A stretch of 53,469 bases of DNA from Gp13-AA77 sp035516075 (GCA_035516075.1 DATJAQ010000014.1:1-53469), one strand, 5' to 3'. Positions 19,627 to 28,898 are shown, counted from the stretch's first letter. A program made the numbers and translations. The notes: a model not told the origin generated them from the sequence alone.

Positions 19627-22098
19627 TCAGGGTGCCGCCAGCTTGTAGCTTCCCGCCCGGTTCAGATGTACCACCAACCGAGTGCCGCCCTCGGCGGGTT
19701 GAGCGGATTCGGGCTGGCCGTTCACCTCAATCGTGGTCCCGCCCCCCGGGGCCGGCATCGACACCGCGGCGTCAACTCCGTCGGGCAAATCCAAGGTGGC
19801 TTCGAGGCCCCGGCCGGCGGCGCGCAGGTCTATTTTCATGAGGCCGTGCGCGGTGGGCTCGGCGCCGCGCGCCCACTTGAGTCCGGCCAAGTCGGGCCGG
19901 ATGCTCACCTGGCTGAAGCCCGCCGCCCGGGGCTGAATGCCGAGAACCTGCTCGGTGAGCCAGGCCGTGGGACCGCTCGACCAGCCGTGGCACAGCGAGA
20001 CGAAGTAGCCCTGGCCGTTGTCCGCCTGCAACGATTCGTGGAAGTTTCCCTTGGGCCACTCCGGATCGTAGGCTTCCCAGAAACTGGTGGCGCCCTCACG
20101 AATCATGCCGCCCCAGAACTCCCGAATCCAGTCAAGCGCTTCCTGCCGGTGTCCCGACTCGGCCATGGCCGTGATCGCGTAGAAATTGTAGTACGGCGTA
20201 ATCATGAAGTGGCGCGGCTGGGAAAGCACCTTGTCCCAAATGGCCGAGGTCTGACCGGCATCGGCCACCCCGGAAAAAATCGCCATGGCGTTGGTCTGCC
20301 AGCGCCCGCCGAAAGTGCCGGTGGCAGAGTCCAGCAGGTACTGCTGCGCCGCTTGCTTGATCTTCGCAGCCTCGGCTGCGAATGCCGCCGACCCCGCGCT
20401 GTCGCCCGCCTCCCCCAGCAGCCAGGCGCCTTCGGCGAACGCCTTGGCAAACTCCAGCGACGTGGCTCGTCGCGTCTCCGCAGTATCGCCGTTCAAGTCC
20501 GGCGACCAGTCCACAAACGGCCAGGCCTTGTGCTCGTTCGCGAACAGATGGCGACTGTCCAGTTCCGTCTGCATGTAATTCAGGAGCTCGGTGAGCGGTT
20601 GACGAACCGACTCGAGATACTTGCGGTCGCCGATGTGGCGGTAGTAGTCTGCCTGCCCCATCACCCAGAACGCCGAATAGCCGGGGATGCCGTTCACATC
20701 CGCGTGCACCGGTTGGCCGGCGTCATGCACGAGGCGGTTGAGGGTGTCCTGCATCAGAAACCGGTCCGCAAACACGGTGTCGATCACGCGCCCGCTTACG
20801 TCGAGATCGCCCATCCAACGGCCGCGATCGCGCTTGGGCGCGTCCCAGATGTCGTCCTGCATCGAAAGATGACTGGTGTAGGCTCCGACGCGCCAAATGC
20901 GGTTGAGCAACGGATCCGACGACTCGAACGAGCCGCGGTACTCGACGGGATAGTAGATCGAGTCGAGGCGAATGGCTTTGAACCGTAGCGGCGACGTGCC
21001 GCCGGTGAAGCGCACCACCGCATAGCGGAAGGCGCTCTTGGGGCCGTGAACCGTGGCGTGGGGCGGCACCGTGACCGGGTCCGCACCCAGATAGGGTTCG
21101 TTCTCGGCTTCCTGCCGCGATTCCCCGTACTGAAGCTGGAGCTTCATCGGAGCCGCTGAGTCCGAGACAATCTCGAGCCGCCCGTCCGATTCACGCCCCA
21201 GGTCGAGCGCGATGAAGGGGTCTTCCTCCAGAGCGGTTCCGGGCGGCGGCAGGGTGACGGTGAACTCTTCGCCCGCCCTGCCCGGAAGCCCGGCGGTCTG
21301 GCGGCCGGCGTCAACGTCCCGGGCCAGCGGCGCGACAGCTCCCACATTTGCGAGCCGGCCCAAGCCCTCGAAAGCGTAGACAACGCTTTCGACCGGCGCC
21401 GGCCGATGGGCCAGGAAGGGCGAGATTCCGTCGTAGCCGGGCCACCGGTACAGTCCGGCGTCCGAGTTCCATTGGAAGAGGTCGATGTTGCTCTCGATGC
21501 CGCCAATCAAGCGCGCGGCTTTCCATGAACCGTCGTCGTAACCGGGCCTCTCCCAGCCGGGGTCGCGCCGCCCGCTGCACTTCCAGCCGGCACCGCTCAT
21601 CGCGAGCGGCGGAGCGTCCAGCCCTGGCTCGCGAGGCACAATCTTGATCACCAGCCGGTCGCCGGCCGAGACTTCAAGCGCCAGGGTGTTGGCTCCGGAT
21701 CGCAGGTCACTCGCCACCGGCAGGCTCAGCACCAACGGCCGCAAGTGGGACGTGGGATCGCGCTGGGCGTTCGCTTGGAGCCGCCCGTTGATGTACACGC
21801 GGATTCGATCGGGGCCGGCGGCGTAAAGCGTGGCCGCCGCGGGAACCGTCTTCAGGCTAAAACGGCCTCGAAAGTAAAAGGTGTGGTCCCAGTCAGAGTC
21901 CTTCGCGCCCGGCGCCCAAATGTATTGCTCGGGCAGAGGTTGATGGAGGGCAGACTCGAGGCGCGGCGAGGCAACGTCGCCGGTGAGGTCGAGCCGCTCA
22001 GGAAGGAAATGCTCCTGGCCTGCCGCGGCGGCACAGAAAGCGATGGTCGAAACGAAAAGCAACCAGCGAGTTGGCCGCCTCAAGGTCCCTCCGGGCAC
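19627..22098 (-). CDS. Exported GH78-like alpha-L-rhamnosidase
   Basis: An 823-residue protein beginning at a GTG followed by a signal peptide (RWLLFVSTIAFCAAAAGQ). The N-terminal half has beta-sandwich domains (FYFRGRFSLKTVPAAATLYAAGPDRIRVYINGRL). The (alpha/alpha)6 catalytic part has the GH78 region SMQDDIWDAPKRDRGRWMGDLD, which normally contains the general acid, then AFWVMGQADYYRHIGD, FVDWSPDLN, TPYYNFYAITAMAESG and GATSFWEAYDPEW (base Glu region), ending in a C-terminal beta domain. The enzyme family releases terminal rhamnose from plant and bacterial glycans. It lies 88 bases downstream of htpX on the same strand and converges on the kinase gene with 14 bases between stops. Confidence 0.85.
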   Translation of the reverse strand: MPGGTLRRPTRWLLFVSTIAFCAAAAGQEHFLPERLDLTGDVASPRLESALHQPLPEQYIWAPGAKDSDWDHTFYFRGRFSLKTVPAAATLYAAGPDRIRVYINGRLQANAQRDPTSHLRPLVLSLPVASDLRSGANTLALEVSAGDRLVIKIVPREPGLDAPPLAMSGAGWKCSGRRDPGWERPGYDDGSWKAARLIGGIESNIDLFQWNSDAGLYRWPGYDGISPFLAHRPAPVESVVYAFEGLGRLANVGAVAPLARDVDAGRQTAGLPGRAGEEFTVTLPPPGTALEEDPFIALDLGRESDGRLEIVSDSAAPMKLQLQYGESRQEAENEPYLGADPVTVPPHATVHGPKSAFRYAVVRFTGGTSPLRFKAIRLDSIYYPVEYRGSFESSDPLLNRIWRVGAYTSHLSMQDDIWDAPKRDRGRWMGDLDVSGRVIDTVFADRFLMQDTLNRLVHDAGQPVHADVNGIPGYSAFWVMGQADYYRHIGDRKYLESVRQPLTELLNYMQTELDSRHLFANEHKAWPFVDWSPDLNGDTAETRRATSLEFAKAFAEGAWLLGEAGDSAGSAAFAAEAAKIKQAAQQYLLDSATGTFGGRWQTNAMAIFSGVADAGQTSAIWDKVLSQPRHFMITPYYNFYAITAMAESGHRQEALDWIREFWGGMIREGATSFWEAYDPEWPKGNFHESLQADNGQGYFVSLCHGWSSGPTAWLTEQVLGIQPRAAGFSQVSIRPDLAGLKWARGAEPTAHGLMKIDLRAAGRGLEATLDLPDGVDAAVSMPAPGGGTTIEVNGQPESAQPAEGGTRLVVHLNRAGSYKLAAP

Positions 22099-22186
22099 CG
22101 CGAAATGCGGCGTCGGCCGCAGCGTGCGTCCGCTAATTTATGACAGATGGAAGCCGGAGGCAAGGCCGAGGCCGCGGGACGCGCCC

Positions 22187-23041
22187 CTATACGAAGTCCC
22201 GTCCAATCAGCCGCTCGATGCGCTTCGCGATCGGCGGGTGGGTGGAGAAAAGGCTCGAGAATACCTGGCCGGTGGCCAAGGGCTGCGCGCAATAGATATG
22301 CGCCATGGACGGCGCCACCCGCAGGGGGAGGCGCTTCGAGTATTTGTCGATCTTGTCGAGCGCACGCGCCAGGCCCATGGGATTGCCGGTGATCTCGGCG
22401 CCGGTGTGGTCCGCCTCGTACTCCCGGGAGCGGGAGATGGCAAGCTGGATGAGCATGGCGGCCAGCGGCGCCAGAATCATCATGGCCAACGCCGAGAATA
22501 CCCCGCCCTCGCGGTCGCGATCACCGCCGCCGAACCCGCCGAACATCTCGGCGTAATAAGCGAAGTGCGCCAGCATCGTGATGGCGCCCGCCACCGTGGC
22601 CACCACCGCGCTGATCAGAATATCGCGGTTCCGCACGTGGCCGAGCTCGTGGGCAAGCACGCCTTCAATCTCTTCGTCGTCGCACAGATCGAGAATGCCA
22701 CGCGTCACGGCCACCGAGGCGTGGTTCGGGTTGCGGCCGGTGGCGAAGGCGTTGGGCGAATCGGTGGGGATCCAGTAAATCTTCGGCACCGGGACGTTGG
22801 CCTTGGCGGCCAGGCGCTCCACGATCTGATAAATGCGCGGATTGTCCTCACGGGCGATCGGCTGGGCGCCGCTCGTCTTCAGCGCGATTTTGTCCGAGAA
22901 GAAATAGCTGCCGAGGTTCATCACGGCGGCGAAGATGAGAGCCATCTCCATCCCGCTGCGGCCGCCGAGGATCTGGCCGATCGCCAGCAGCAGGCCGGTG
23001 AGAGCGGCGAGCAGTGCCGTAGTCTTGAGATTATTCAACAT
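22187..23041 (-). CDS. htpX: Membrane protease HtpX (M48)
   Basis: A 284-residue protein from the ATG at 23041, with AGGAA five bases upstream; a longer reading to 23086 adds non-conserved residues. Two N-terminal membrane helices (ALLAALTGLLLAIGQIL, MALIFAAVMNLGSYFF) precede the M48 site HELGH at 131-135 with the third ligand in SREYEAD near 207-211. Two more hydrophobic segments lie between (ISAVVATVAGAITMLAHF, ALAMMILAPLAAMLIQLAI). The end has the typical STHPPIAKRIERLI. HtpX degrades damaged membrane proteins, overlapping FtsH. Size and order match the family exactly. Confidence 0.96.
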   Translation of the reverse strand: MLNNLKTTALLAALTGLLLAIGQILGGRSGMEMALIFAAVMNLGSYFFSDKIALKTSGAQPIAREDNPRIYQIVERLAAKANVPVPKIYWIPTDSPNAFATGRNPNHASVAVTRGILDLCDDEEIEGVLAHELGHVRNRDILISAVVATVAGAITMLAHFAYYAEMFGGFGGGDRDREGGVFSALAMMILAPLAAMLIQLAISRSREYEADHTGAEITGNPMGLARALDKIDKYSKRLPLRVAPSMAHIYCAQPLATGQVFSSLFSTHPPIAKRIERLIGRDFV

Positions 23042-23111
23042 GAGTTCCTGCCTTCGAGCTTCAAGCTCCAAATTATTGGATGCCAAATTTGAAGGGTCGT
23101 TTGGGCCACTT

Positions 23112-23537
23112 TCAACTCCAATTAGAAAGCAATCGCACCGAACCCGTCACGGGCTGAAAGACGCGATATACCCGTTCGTCTGCCGTGAGCAACTCCGATC
23201 CTGTTTTGACTGCCAGTGCGACGTAAAGACAGTCGTAAATGGGGTGCCGGTGGCGGATGGCCAGCGCGAGAGCAGGTTCGACCAGATCGGCAATCGGATC
23301 GAGCGTGGGAGCGTACTCCCAGAAACGGGTATAGAGCTCAAGGGCTTGGCTCTCCGGCAGCCCCTCCCTTATAACCCGCTTCCATATACAAGCGGCGGCT
23401 TCCGCTGCCAGAATCTCGGGCGCCCGAAGGTTCAGTGAGCCCACTGTCCAGCGTTCCAGCACTCGCCTTGCGATCGCGAAGTCGGGCTCACGAAACAGCC
23501 ACTTGGCCACAACGCTGGCGTCGGCGACGAGGTTCAT
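23112..23537 (-). CDS. vapC: VapC-like PIN-domain toxin
   Basis: A 141-residue PIN-domain ribonuclease. Acidic site residues are visible in VADASVVAKW (first Asp), in the Glu of PEILAAEAAA, in HPIYDCLYVALA and in LLTADERVYRV. VapC toxins cleave tRNA or rRNA in a magnesium-dependent way. Its start overlaps the stop of the upstream antitoxin by four bases, giving translational coupling. The htpX start lies just downstream on the same strand; a shared transcript is not required. Confidence 0.9.
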   Translation of the reverse strand: MNLVADASVVAKWLFREPDFAIARRVLERWTVGSLNLRAPEILAAEAAACIWKRVIREGLPESQALELYTRFWEYAPTLDPIADLVEPALALAIRHRHPIYDCLYVALAVKTGSELLTADERVYRVFQPVTGSVRLLSNWS

Positions 23538-23788
23538 CGGGTGTCACGGTCTTCACGGATCAGATCGACGCTATTGAGTTTCGTCGGATGCTTGCGAGCG
23601 ATCCGGTCAACCAGCTTGAAGAACGCGGGAAGGTTCCGCTGCATTTCGAGCCGGCGCCTTTCGAGCTCGGCTTCACGCGACAATATGTCAAGAACCTCAG
23701 CATTCAAGCTGAGCGCGTGGCTCTTGGCGCGTTCTTGCATCAGTTCGTAGACGCTGTCGGGTATCCGCCTCAGAGTGTAGCTTCGCAC
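23534..23788 (-). CDS. FitA/VapB-type antitoxin
   Basis: An 84-residue protein. The N-terminus, MRSYTLRRIPDSVYELMQERAKSHALSLNAEVLDIL, is a ribbon-helix-helix domain of the Arc/FitA kind: a beta strand that enters the DNA groove, then two helices with the SLNAEV turn. The basic and Leu-rich tail (RRRLEMQRNLPAFFKLVDRIARKH) should wrap the PIN toxin. It begins 22 bases downstream of a paired TGATATCA palindrome that is very likely its operator. Confidence 0.85.
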   Translation of the reverse strand: MRSYTLRRIPDSVYELMQERAKSHALSLNAEVLDILSREAELERRRLEMQRNLPAFFKLVDRIARKHPTKLNSVDLIREDRDTR

Positions 23789-23809
23789 GGTTCCTTCCTC
23801 CCGGCATCA

Positions 23810-23828
23810 TGATATCACAATGATATCA
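23810..23828 (-). promoter_or_regulatory. Paired TGATATCA operator of the VapBC-like pair
   Basis: Two perfect eight-base palindromes, TGATATCA, at 23810-23817 and 23821-23828, separated by CAA, so their centres are one DNA turn apart (11 bases). The site lies directly upstream of the RHH antitoxin start. RHH antitoxins bind such tandem sites cooperatively as dimers of dimers. Confidence 0.75.
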
Positions 23829-23923
23829 GACTCCACGGCCGCTGCGCCGTGAGCGTCCTCGTCCGGATTCGGCGCAGACGAACCCGAATTTGAGCCTCTG
23901 ACTATAGACTAACCCGTTCTGAA

Positions 23924-23982
23924 TCAATAATATGACGGCATATATTCCATAAGTCTATCCGTATCAATAACTTGACGGGATA
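23924..23982. repeat. AT-rich direct repeats (TCAATAA type)
   Basis: Two imperfect 19-base repeats at 23924-23942 and 23964-23982 share TCAATAA, then TGACGG, then ATA, 40 bases start to start. A weaker third version (TCAATAATCTGGTCGG) is at 24064-24079. The surrounding 23880-24110 is clearly more AT-rich than the rest of the window. Confidence 0.6.
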
Positions 23983-24032
23983 GGTCGATTTCGGCCGCGC
24001 AGCGTGTGGATAAGACATTCATTATGATATAT

Positions 24033-24470
24033 TTAGAGGGATTTGTTGATAACTTGATTGGTTTCAATAATCTGGTCGGTTCGTTTTTTGATAGCCCTTG
24101 ATTCTAAAGAACGTTCCGGCTTCGTTCGTCTTTTTCGAAATGCGCGACGGAGGCACCTCCAGGCGATGGTCTGGCTGAACGCAAATTCGTATACATGGCA
24201 CCAATAATCGATCAGCTGTCTGTACGCCGGATGGTCGAGTTCTTCCGGCGTCAGAATGGCGGCGGCCGTCTCGCGGACCTCGGCGGGCAAGCACTCCATC
24301 AGCGCGATTTGCACCCTGTCATAGGTCGCGCAGCGCGAGCCCGACCGCAGCGCGTTCATGCGGGAGCGCTGCCTGCCGGCCTCGGTGCGCGGTCCGGTGG
24401 AGCGCATCGCGTTCGCGCGATTGGCCAGGATGAGTTCCGGCGTCATAGTAGGCGACTTGCGAAGTGACAT
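24033..24470 (-). CDS. Hypothetical protein with ANRANAxxSTGPRT motif
   Basis: A 145-residue protein from the ATG at 24470, chosen for AGGAG five bases upstream. It has the signature ILANRANAMRSTGPRTEAGR followed by SRMNALRSGSRC. This belongs to a widespread family of unknown function, common in Acidobacteriota and Planctomycetota, usually written ANRxNAxxSTGPxTxEGK. The rest is helical and basic, with a Lys/Arg-rich end (AFRKRRTKPERS). The C-terminal 15 codons lie in the AT-rich repeat region. It stands alone. These proteins often occur near mobile or variable DNA, but no activity is known. Confidence 0.65.
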   Translation of the reverse strand: MSLRKSPTMTPELILANRANAMRSTGPRTEAGRQRSRMNALRSGSRCATYDRVQIALMECLPAEVRETAAAILTPEELDHPAYRQLIDYWCHVYEFAFSQTIAWRCLRRAFRKRRTKPERSLESRAIKKRTDQIIETNQVINKSL

Positions 24471-24637
24471 AACTCCTGCGGTTCTGACGGTCCCTGAATC
24501 GTCCAAGAACACAGTTACACAATCAGTTTATAGCTGTTCGGTACGAGATGTCAAGCGAAATCTTGATGAGCGCTACGAACGCTCAATGCAATCGGGTATC
24601 AGTGCCGCGGAATTCACAAAGCGCGGCGTCTGCGCCG

Positions 24638-27175
24638 TTACTCGTACCGCAGCGCGATCATAGGATCCACGCGGCTGGCGCGGCGCGCCGGGAGGTACCC
24701 CGCGGCGCACGCCACCAGCGCCAGGCACACCGTGGCGAACGCCATGGTGGAGGGATCATGCGCAGTGATGCCGAATAGTTGGCTCTGCGCCGCACGCATG
24801 AGCGCCAGCGAGGCGGGCACGCCCGCCGCCACCCCAATCGCCACCAGGAGCAGCACATCGCGCATCACCATCCAAACCACGCTCCTACGGTCGGCTCCGA
24901 GCGCGATCCGGATGCCGATTTCGCGGCGCCTTTGCGCCACCGTGTAGGCCATCACGCCGTAGAGTCCGATGGTGGCGAGCAGCGTGGCCAGCAAGCCGAA
25001 CACCGTCGACAAGCTCGCAATCATCCGTTCGGTACTCAGCGAATTTGAAATCTGCGCCTCCGTGGTGCGCATCTCGTTGACGGGCACGGCCGGATCGAGC
25101 TGCCGCACTTTCGCCCGCACGAGCGGCATCAACTGGCTGGGCTCGAAAGAGGTGCGCAGGTAGACCGTCATGCCGCCGAGGTCGTGGCTGCCGTAGTAGG
25201 GCACGAAGGCCTGCGGGGGGATGTCGTCGCGCAGGCTTGTGTACTTGATGTCTTTGACGACGCCCACAATCGTCATCTCGGTAGGCGTTCCGGGATCGGT
25301 CCCGAAGCCGAGGTGGCGCCCGATGGGATCCTGCCCGGGGAAATAACGCCGGGCGAACTCCTGGTTGATAATCACGGTGGTCGGAGTCCAGTTGTCAGGC
25401 TCGGGGCCGTGTTTCACCTCCCGCGAATCGTTGGGCGTGAAGTCGCGCCCCTCAACGATGGGGACGCCCAACGTGGCAAAGTAGTTGGAGCCGATCTGGT
25501 TCATGTACGGCTCGGCGTGATCGCCCGGTCTCGCGGGATTGTAGCCCTCCACGGTCATCGAACTGTCCCATTCATTGCCTACGAGAATGCGCATCGACGC
25601 CAGGCCCACGGACTGAACTCCCGGAATCGATTGGAAGGTATCCGTCAACTGGCGGTAAAAGATCTTGGTTCGTTCGGAATTGTAGCCGGCCAGTGAAGGG
25701 TCAAGCTCGAATCCGATGAGCCGCTCCACGGGGAATCCCGGACCCAGGCGGCTGAGGTTATTGAGAGTGCGGACGAAGAGCCCGGCACCGATCAGGAGAC
25801 ACAGGGAGAGCCCCACTTGAGCCACCACCAGGGCGCTCCGCAACTTTCCGTGCCCGCCTCCCACCACGGCGCCGGCCTGATCCTTGAGCGTTCGCGCGAT
25901 ATCCGGAGCCGTCGTTCGCAGCGCGGGAGCGAGCCCGAAAACGATCCCGGCCGCCACCGTGACGGCAAGAGCGAACAGGAGGATTCGAAGATCCGGCGCC
26001 GCGGAAATGCTCAACCCTTCGGAATTCTCCGGCAAATAGACGGCCATCAGTGCTTTGTCGGCCCAGAAGGCGAAGAGGAGCCCGGCGAGCCCGCCGAGCG
26101 CTGAAAGGCATAGGGTTTCGGTGAGCAGCTGGGAGATAATCCGCCCGCGGCTCGCGCCTACCGCGAGGCGCACCGCGATCTCGCGTTGCCGGCCGGCCGC
26201 TCGGGCCAACAGGAGATTGGCGAGGTTGGCGCAGGCGATCAGCAGCACCAGGCCGGTGATCGCCATCAGCGCCCACAAGGGCGTGGAGAGCGCCTGCCGG
26301 AGGTTGGAGCGCCCCTGCGACCCCGGCAGGAGATCGATGGAGCACTTGAGGAACTGCTCGCGGTCGTAGGCGGAGGCGCGGGCGAAGGCGGCCTGGCGCA
26401 CTTCGTCTTCCAACATCGCGTGCATGAAGGGCTGGAGCCCGGCCTTGGCCTGCGCCCGCGTCACACCCGGCTTCAAGCGCCCAAACGCGTTCACCCAACG
26501 GGTTCGGCGGTCGGTGAGCATATCGCTCGAGAAGACCGCGGCGACCTTTTCCATCATGATCGGGATGTAGATTTGCGGGGAACGGCCCAGTTCGACTCCC
26601 CGAAACCCCTGCTGGGCGACGCCGACCACGGTGAGGTTGTACTTATTCACGGTCAGCGTTTTCCCCAGGACGGCCGGATCACCGCCGAAGTGCTGCTTCC
26701 AGAAGTCGTAGCTCAGCATCACCAACGGATGCCCGTTGGGAACCCGATCGTCGTCTGGGCCGAAGGTGCGGCCGATCGCGGCGCCCACGCCGAGAACGCT
26801 GAAGTAGGTTCCCGACACCATCTCCGCTTCCACCGGCTCGGCCTGCCCGCCCGACATGAGGCTCATCTGAAGCGGGAAGCGGCAAAACATGCCGGAGAAT
26901 ACCTGATTGTGGCTGGCGAAATCCCGGAACATCGGGTGCGAGATGGCATTTCCGCCCCAGTTGCTGCCGTAATGCCGGCCCCGCATGGTGAGCAGCACCA
27001 ACTGCTGCGGGTCCTTCACGGGCAACAGGCGCAGCAGCACCTGGTCAAGCAGCGAGAAAATGGCGGTGTTCGCGCCGATGCCGAACGCCAGGGTGAGCAC
27101 CGCCACGGCGGTGAACATGCGATTCTTCGCCAGCACGCGCAAAGCGTACCGGATGTCTCCAAGCACGTTTCCCAT
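24638..27175 (-). CDS. ADOP-type ABC transporter permease (FtsX/MacB-like), short N-terminus
   Basis: An 845-residue permease from the ATG at 27175 (GGGAGG nine bases upstream). It starts directly with DIRYALRVLAKNRMFTAVAVLTLAFGIGANTAIFSLLD, the first membrane helix and the hallmark of acidobacterial duplicated orphan permeases. A MacB-type periplasmic domain follows, then an FtsX block (ALMAITGLVLLIACANLANLLLARAAGRQREIAVRLAVGASR), then a second copy of both ending YLPARRASRVDPMIALRYE. No ATP-binding subunit is adjacent, as is usual for ADOPs. Unlike the three ADOPs at 36-45 kb it lacks the cytoplasmic helical N-terminus of about 75-90 residues and has no PadR neighbour. Substrate unknown; MacB relatives act mechanically from the inner membrane. 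Confidence 0.92.
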   Translation of the reverse strand: MGNVLGDIRYALRVLAKNRMFTAVAVLTLAFGIGANTAIFSLLDQVLLRLLPVKDPQQLVLLTMRGRHYGSNWGGNAISHPMFRDFASHNQVFSGMFCRFPLQMSLMSGGQAEPVEAEMVSGTYFSVLGVGAAIGRTFGPDDDRVPNGHPLVMLSYDFWKQHFGGDPAVLGKTLTVNKYNLTVVGVAQQGFRGVELGRSPQIYIPIMMEKVAAVFSSDMLTDRRTRWVNAFGRLKPGVTRAQAKAGLQPFMHAMLEDEVRQAAFARASAYDREQFLKCSIDLLPGSQGRSNLRQALSTPLWALMAITGLVLLIACANLANLLLARAAGRQREIAVRLAVGASRGRIISQLLTETLCLSALGGLAGLLFAFWADKALMAVYLPENSEGLSISAAPDLRILLFALAVTVAAGIVFGLAPALRTTAPDIARTLKDQAGAVVGGGHGKLRSALVVAQVGLSLCLLIGAGLFVRTLNNLSRLGPGFPVERLIGFELDPSLAGYNSERTKIFYRQLTDTFQSIPGVQSVGLASMRILVGNEWDSSMTVEGYNPARPGDHAEPYMNQIGSNYFATLGVPIVEGRDFTPNDSREVKHGPEPDNWTPTTVIINQEFARRYFPGQDPIGRHLGFGTDPGTPTEMTIVGVVKDIKYTSLRDDIPPQAFVPYYGSHDLGGMTVYLRTSFEPSQLMPLVRAKVRQLDPAVPVNEMRTTEAQISNSLSTERMIASLSTVFGLLATLLATIGLYGVMAYTVAQRRREIGIRIALGADRRSVVWMVMRDVLLLVAIGVAAGVPASLALMRAAQSQLFGITAHDPSTMAFATVCLALVACAAGYLPARRASRVDPMIALRYE

Positions 27176-27568
27176 CGGTGACAACCTCCCGCGATCTCCC
27201 CAGCTTAGACGAAGAACCGTACCTGGGGTTTGGTGGGGTGCGAAAAACTTTCCGCCCACGCTTCGGTGGTTGCCGGGGTTTCGGGCGCTTGGGGAGTGAT
27301 CGGGCGGCGGGGCCGCAAGTTAGAGTCGCGCCCGTTGCCCCTGGCAGTCCACTGCAATCAGCATCGCCTCGCCGGAATGCTCACGTTGCGCCGCGCTGGT
27401 GGGCACTGCCGCGAGAATCCGCAGCACCGGTACCCCGCGCGCGGGTGATTTGCATTCCAGACGCCGCTGATAGTATCCTGCGAGCCGCCCTGGAAACAGG
27501 AGCTTTGGCTGATTTCGAGATCGCTGCGCCGGGTCCGGCCACGGACCGGCGCGGCCCGGAGGACTTCG
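27176..27568 (+). other. 393-base divergent intergenic region
   Basis: Lies between the divergent ADOP (minus) and methyltransferase (plus) starts. It must hold promoters for both, but I see no convincing -35/-10 pair and no gene. CGGAGGA at 27557-27563 is the ribosome-binding site for the methyltransferase. Confidence 0.45.
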
Positions 27569-28639
27569 ATGGCCACCGCAGGAACCCCTCTTCCCTATGA
27601 CGAGGCGAAACTGAATGTCTTCATGGAGAAAGTGGTCGGTGATCTGGGCGCTGCCCTGCATGCAACGCTTATTCTCATCGGCGACAAACTGGGCCTTTAC
27701 CGGGCCATGACCGAAACCGGTGCGACCACGGCCGCCGAGCTTGCCAGGAAAACGAACACCACCGAACGGTACGTACGGGAGTGGCTGAACGCAAACGCGG
27801 CCGGCGGATACGTAACCTACGATCCAGCCACCCAGCGCTATCGACTCCCACCCGAACAGGCGTTCGCGCTCACGGTGATGGACATCCCCGGCGCTTTCCA
27901 CATCATTTCCGCCTGCTCCAAAGACGAGCCCAAGATCACTCAGGCGTTTCGCACGGGCGATGGCGTGGGCTGGCACGAGCACGATGCCAATCTCTTCTTC
28001 GGCACGGAGAGATTCTTCCGGCCGAATTATGCCGCCAATCTGGTCAGCTCCTGGATTCCGGCGCTGCACGAAGTAGAGCCCAAGCTCAAGGCTGGCGCGG
28101 CCGTGGCCGACGTGGGCTGCGGCCACGGCGCCTCAACCCTGCTCATGGCGAAAGCGTTTCCCAGGTCCCGTTTCTGCGGATTCGACTACCACAGCGGATC
28201 CATCGAGTACGCCCGGCACGTGGCGGGGCGCGACGGACTGCTGGACCAGATCAACTTCGAGGTGGCGAGCTCCAAGAGCTATCCGGGCAACGGCGGCTAC
28301 GACCTGGTGACGTTTTTCGACTGCCTGCACGATATGGGTGATCCGGCGGGAGCGGCGAAACATGTTTTGAGCACGTTGAAGCCGGATGGAACCTGGATGA
28401 TCGTAGAGCCTTTTGCCCACGACCATCCGGAGCAGAATCATAACCCGGTGGGTCGAATTTACTACTCGGCGTCCACCATGATCTGCACGCCGGCGTCGCT
28501 CGCCCAGGAGGTTGGCGCGGCCCTGGGCGCGCAGGCCGGCGAAGAGCGGATCAAAGAGGTGGTGACCGGCGCGGGATTTACCCGTTTCCGCCGGGCGGCC
28601 CAGACGCCCTTCAATCTGGTCTTCGAGGCGCGGCCCTGA
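27569..28639 (+). CDS. Methyltransferase with winged-helix domain (Rv2258c-like)
   Basis: A 356-residue protein with CGGAGGA about six bases before its ATG. Residues 20-110 form a winged-helix dimerisation domain (LYRAMTETGATTAAELARKTNTTERYVREWLNANAAGGYVTYD). The Rossmann domain begins near 175 with VADVGCGHGASTLLMAKAFP, followed by FCGFDYHSGSIEYAR, DLVTFFDCLHDMGDP and LKPDGTWMIVEPFAHD. The layout is that of Rv2258c and O-methyltransferase-like enzymes. The methyl acceptor is unknown; a small molecule is more likely than nucleic acid. Monocistronic by position. Confidence 0.85.
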   Translation: MATAGTPLPYDEAKLNVFMEKVVGDLGAALHATLILIGDKLGLYRAMTETGATTAAELARKTNTTERYVREWLNANAAGGYVTYDPATQRYRLPPEQAFALTVMDIPGAFHIISACSKDEPKITQAFRTGDGVGWHEHDANLFFGTERFFRPNYAANLVSSWIPALHEVEPKLKAGAAVADVGCGHGASTLLMAKAFPRSRFCGFDYHSGSIEYARHVAGRDGLLDQINFEVASSKSYPGNGGYDLVTFFDCLHDMGDPAGAAKHVLSTLKPDGTWMIVEPFAHDHPEQNHNPVGRIYYSASTMICTPASLAQEVGAALGAQAGEERIKEVVTGAGFTRFRRAAQTPFNLVFEARP

Positions 28640-28724
28640 ACGCCCGCCAACGCGGCCATCCCATTCACAATCTCCGTGGACTCGCCGCCGGGGAGTTGGG
28701 GTGATGGTTTGCGGTGGGAACCCT

Positions 28725-28880
28725 TCACGTAAGGGCCGCGCCGCGGGACACGCCAGCCGCCTGGCGCTCGAACTTCATCGTGCCCTTGCGAAGGTCGCCG
28801 TCCACCAGCAAAAGATCGCCCGGCAGAACCTCGCGGTCGAGCAGTTTCAGGGCCAGAAGGTCCTGGATGAGCCGCCCGAT
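28725..28880 (-). pseudogene. clpB: Duplicated 3' end of clpB (gene fragment)
   Basis: Bases 28756-28880 match the 3' end of clpB at 29386-29510 at about 113 of 125 positions by eye, in the same orientation. Read in the ClpB frame it is open, with RLIQDLLALKLLDREVLPGD and then LLLVDGDLRKGTMKFER, and it continues to a TGA at 28725-28727 with a different tail. Similarity stops sharply at 28880, just past the hicA stop. There is no start codon or upstream clpB body, so it is a fragment. It lies 630 bases from the parent site, with hicBA in between. Confidence 0.85.
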
Positions 28881-28898
28881 GTCCTCACCGCATCGTGT

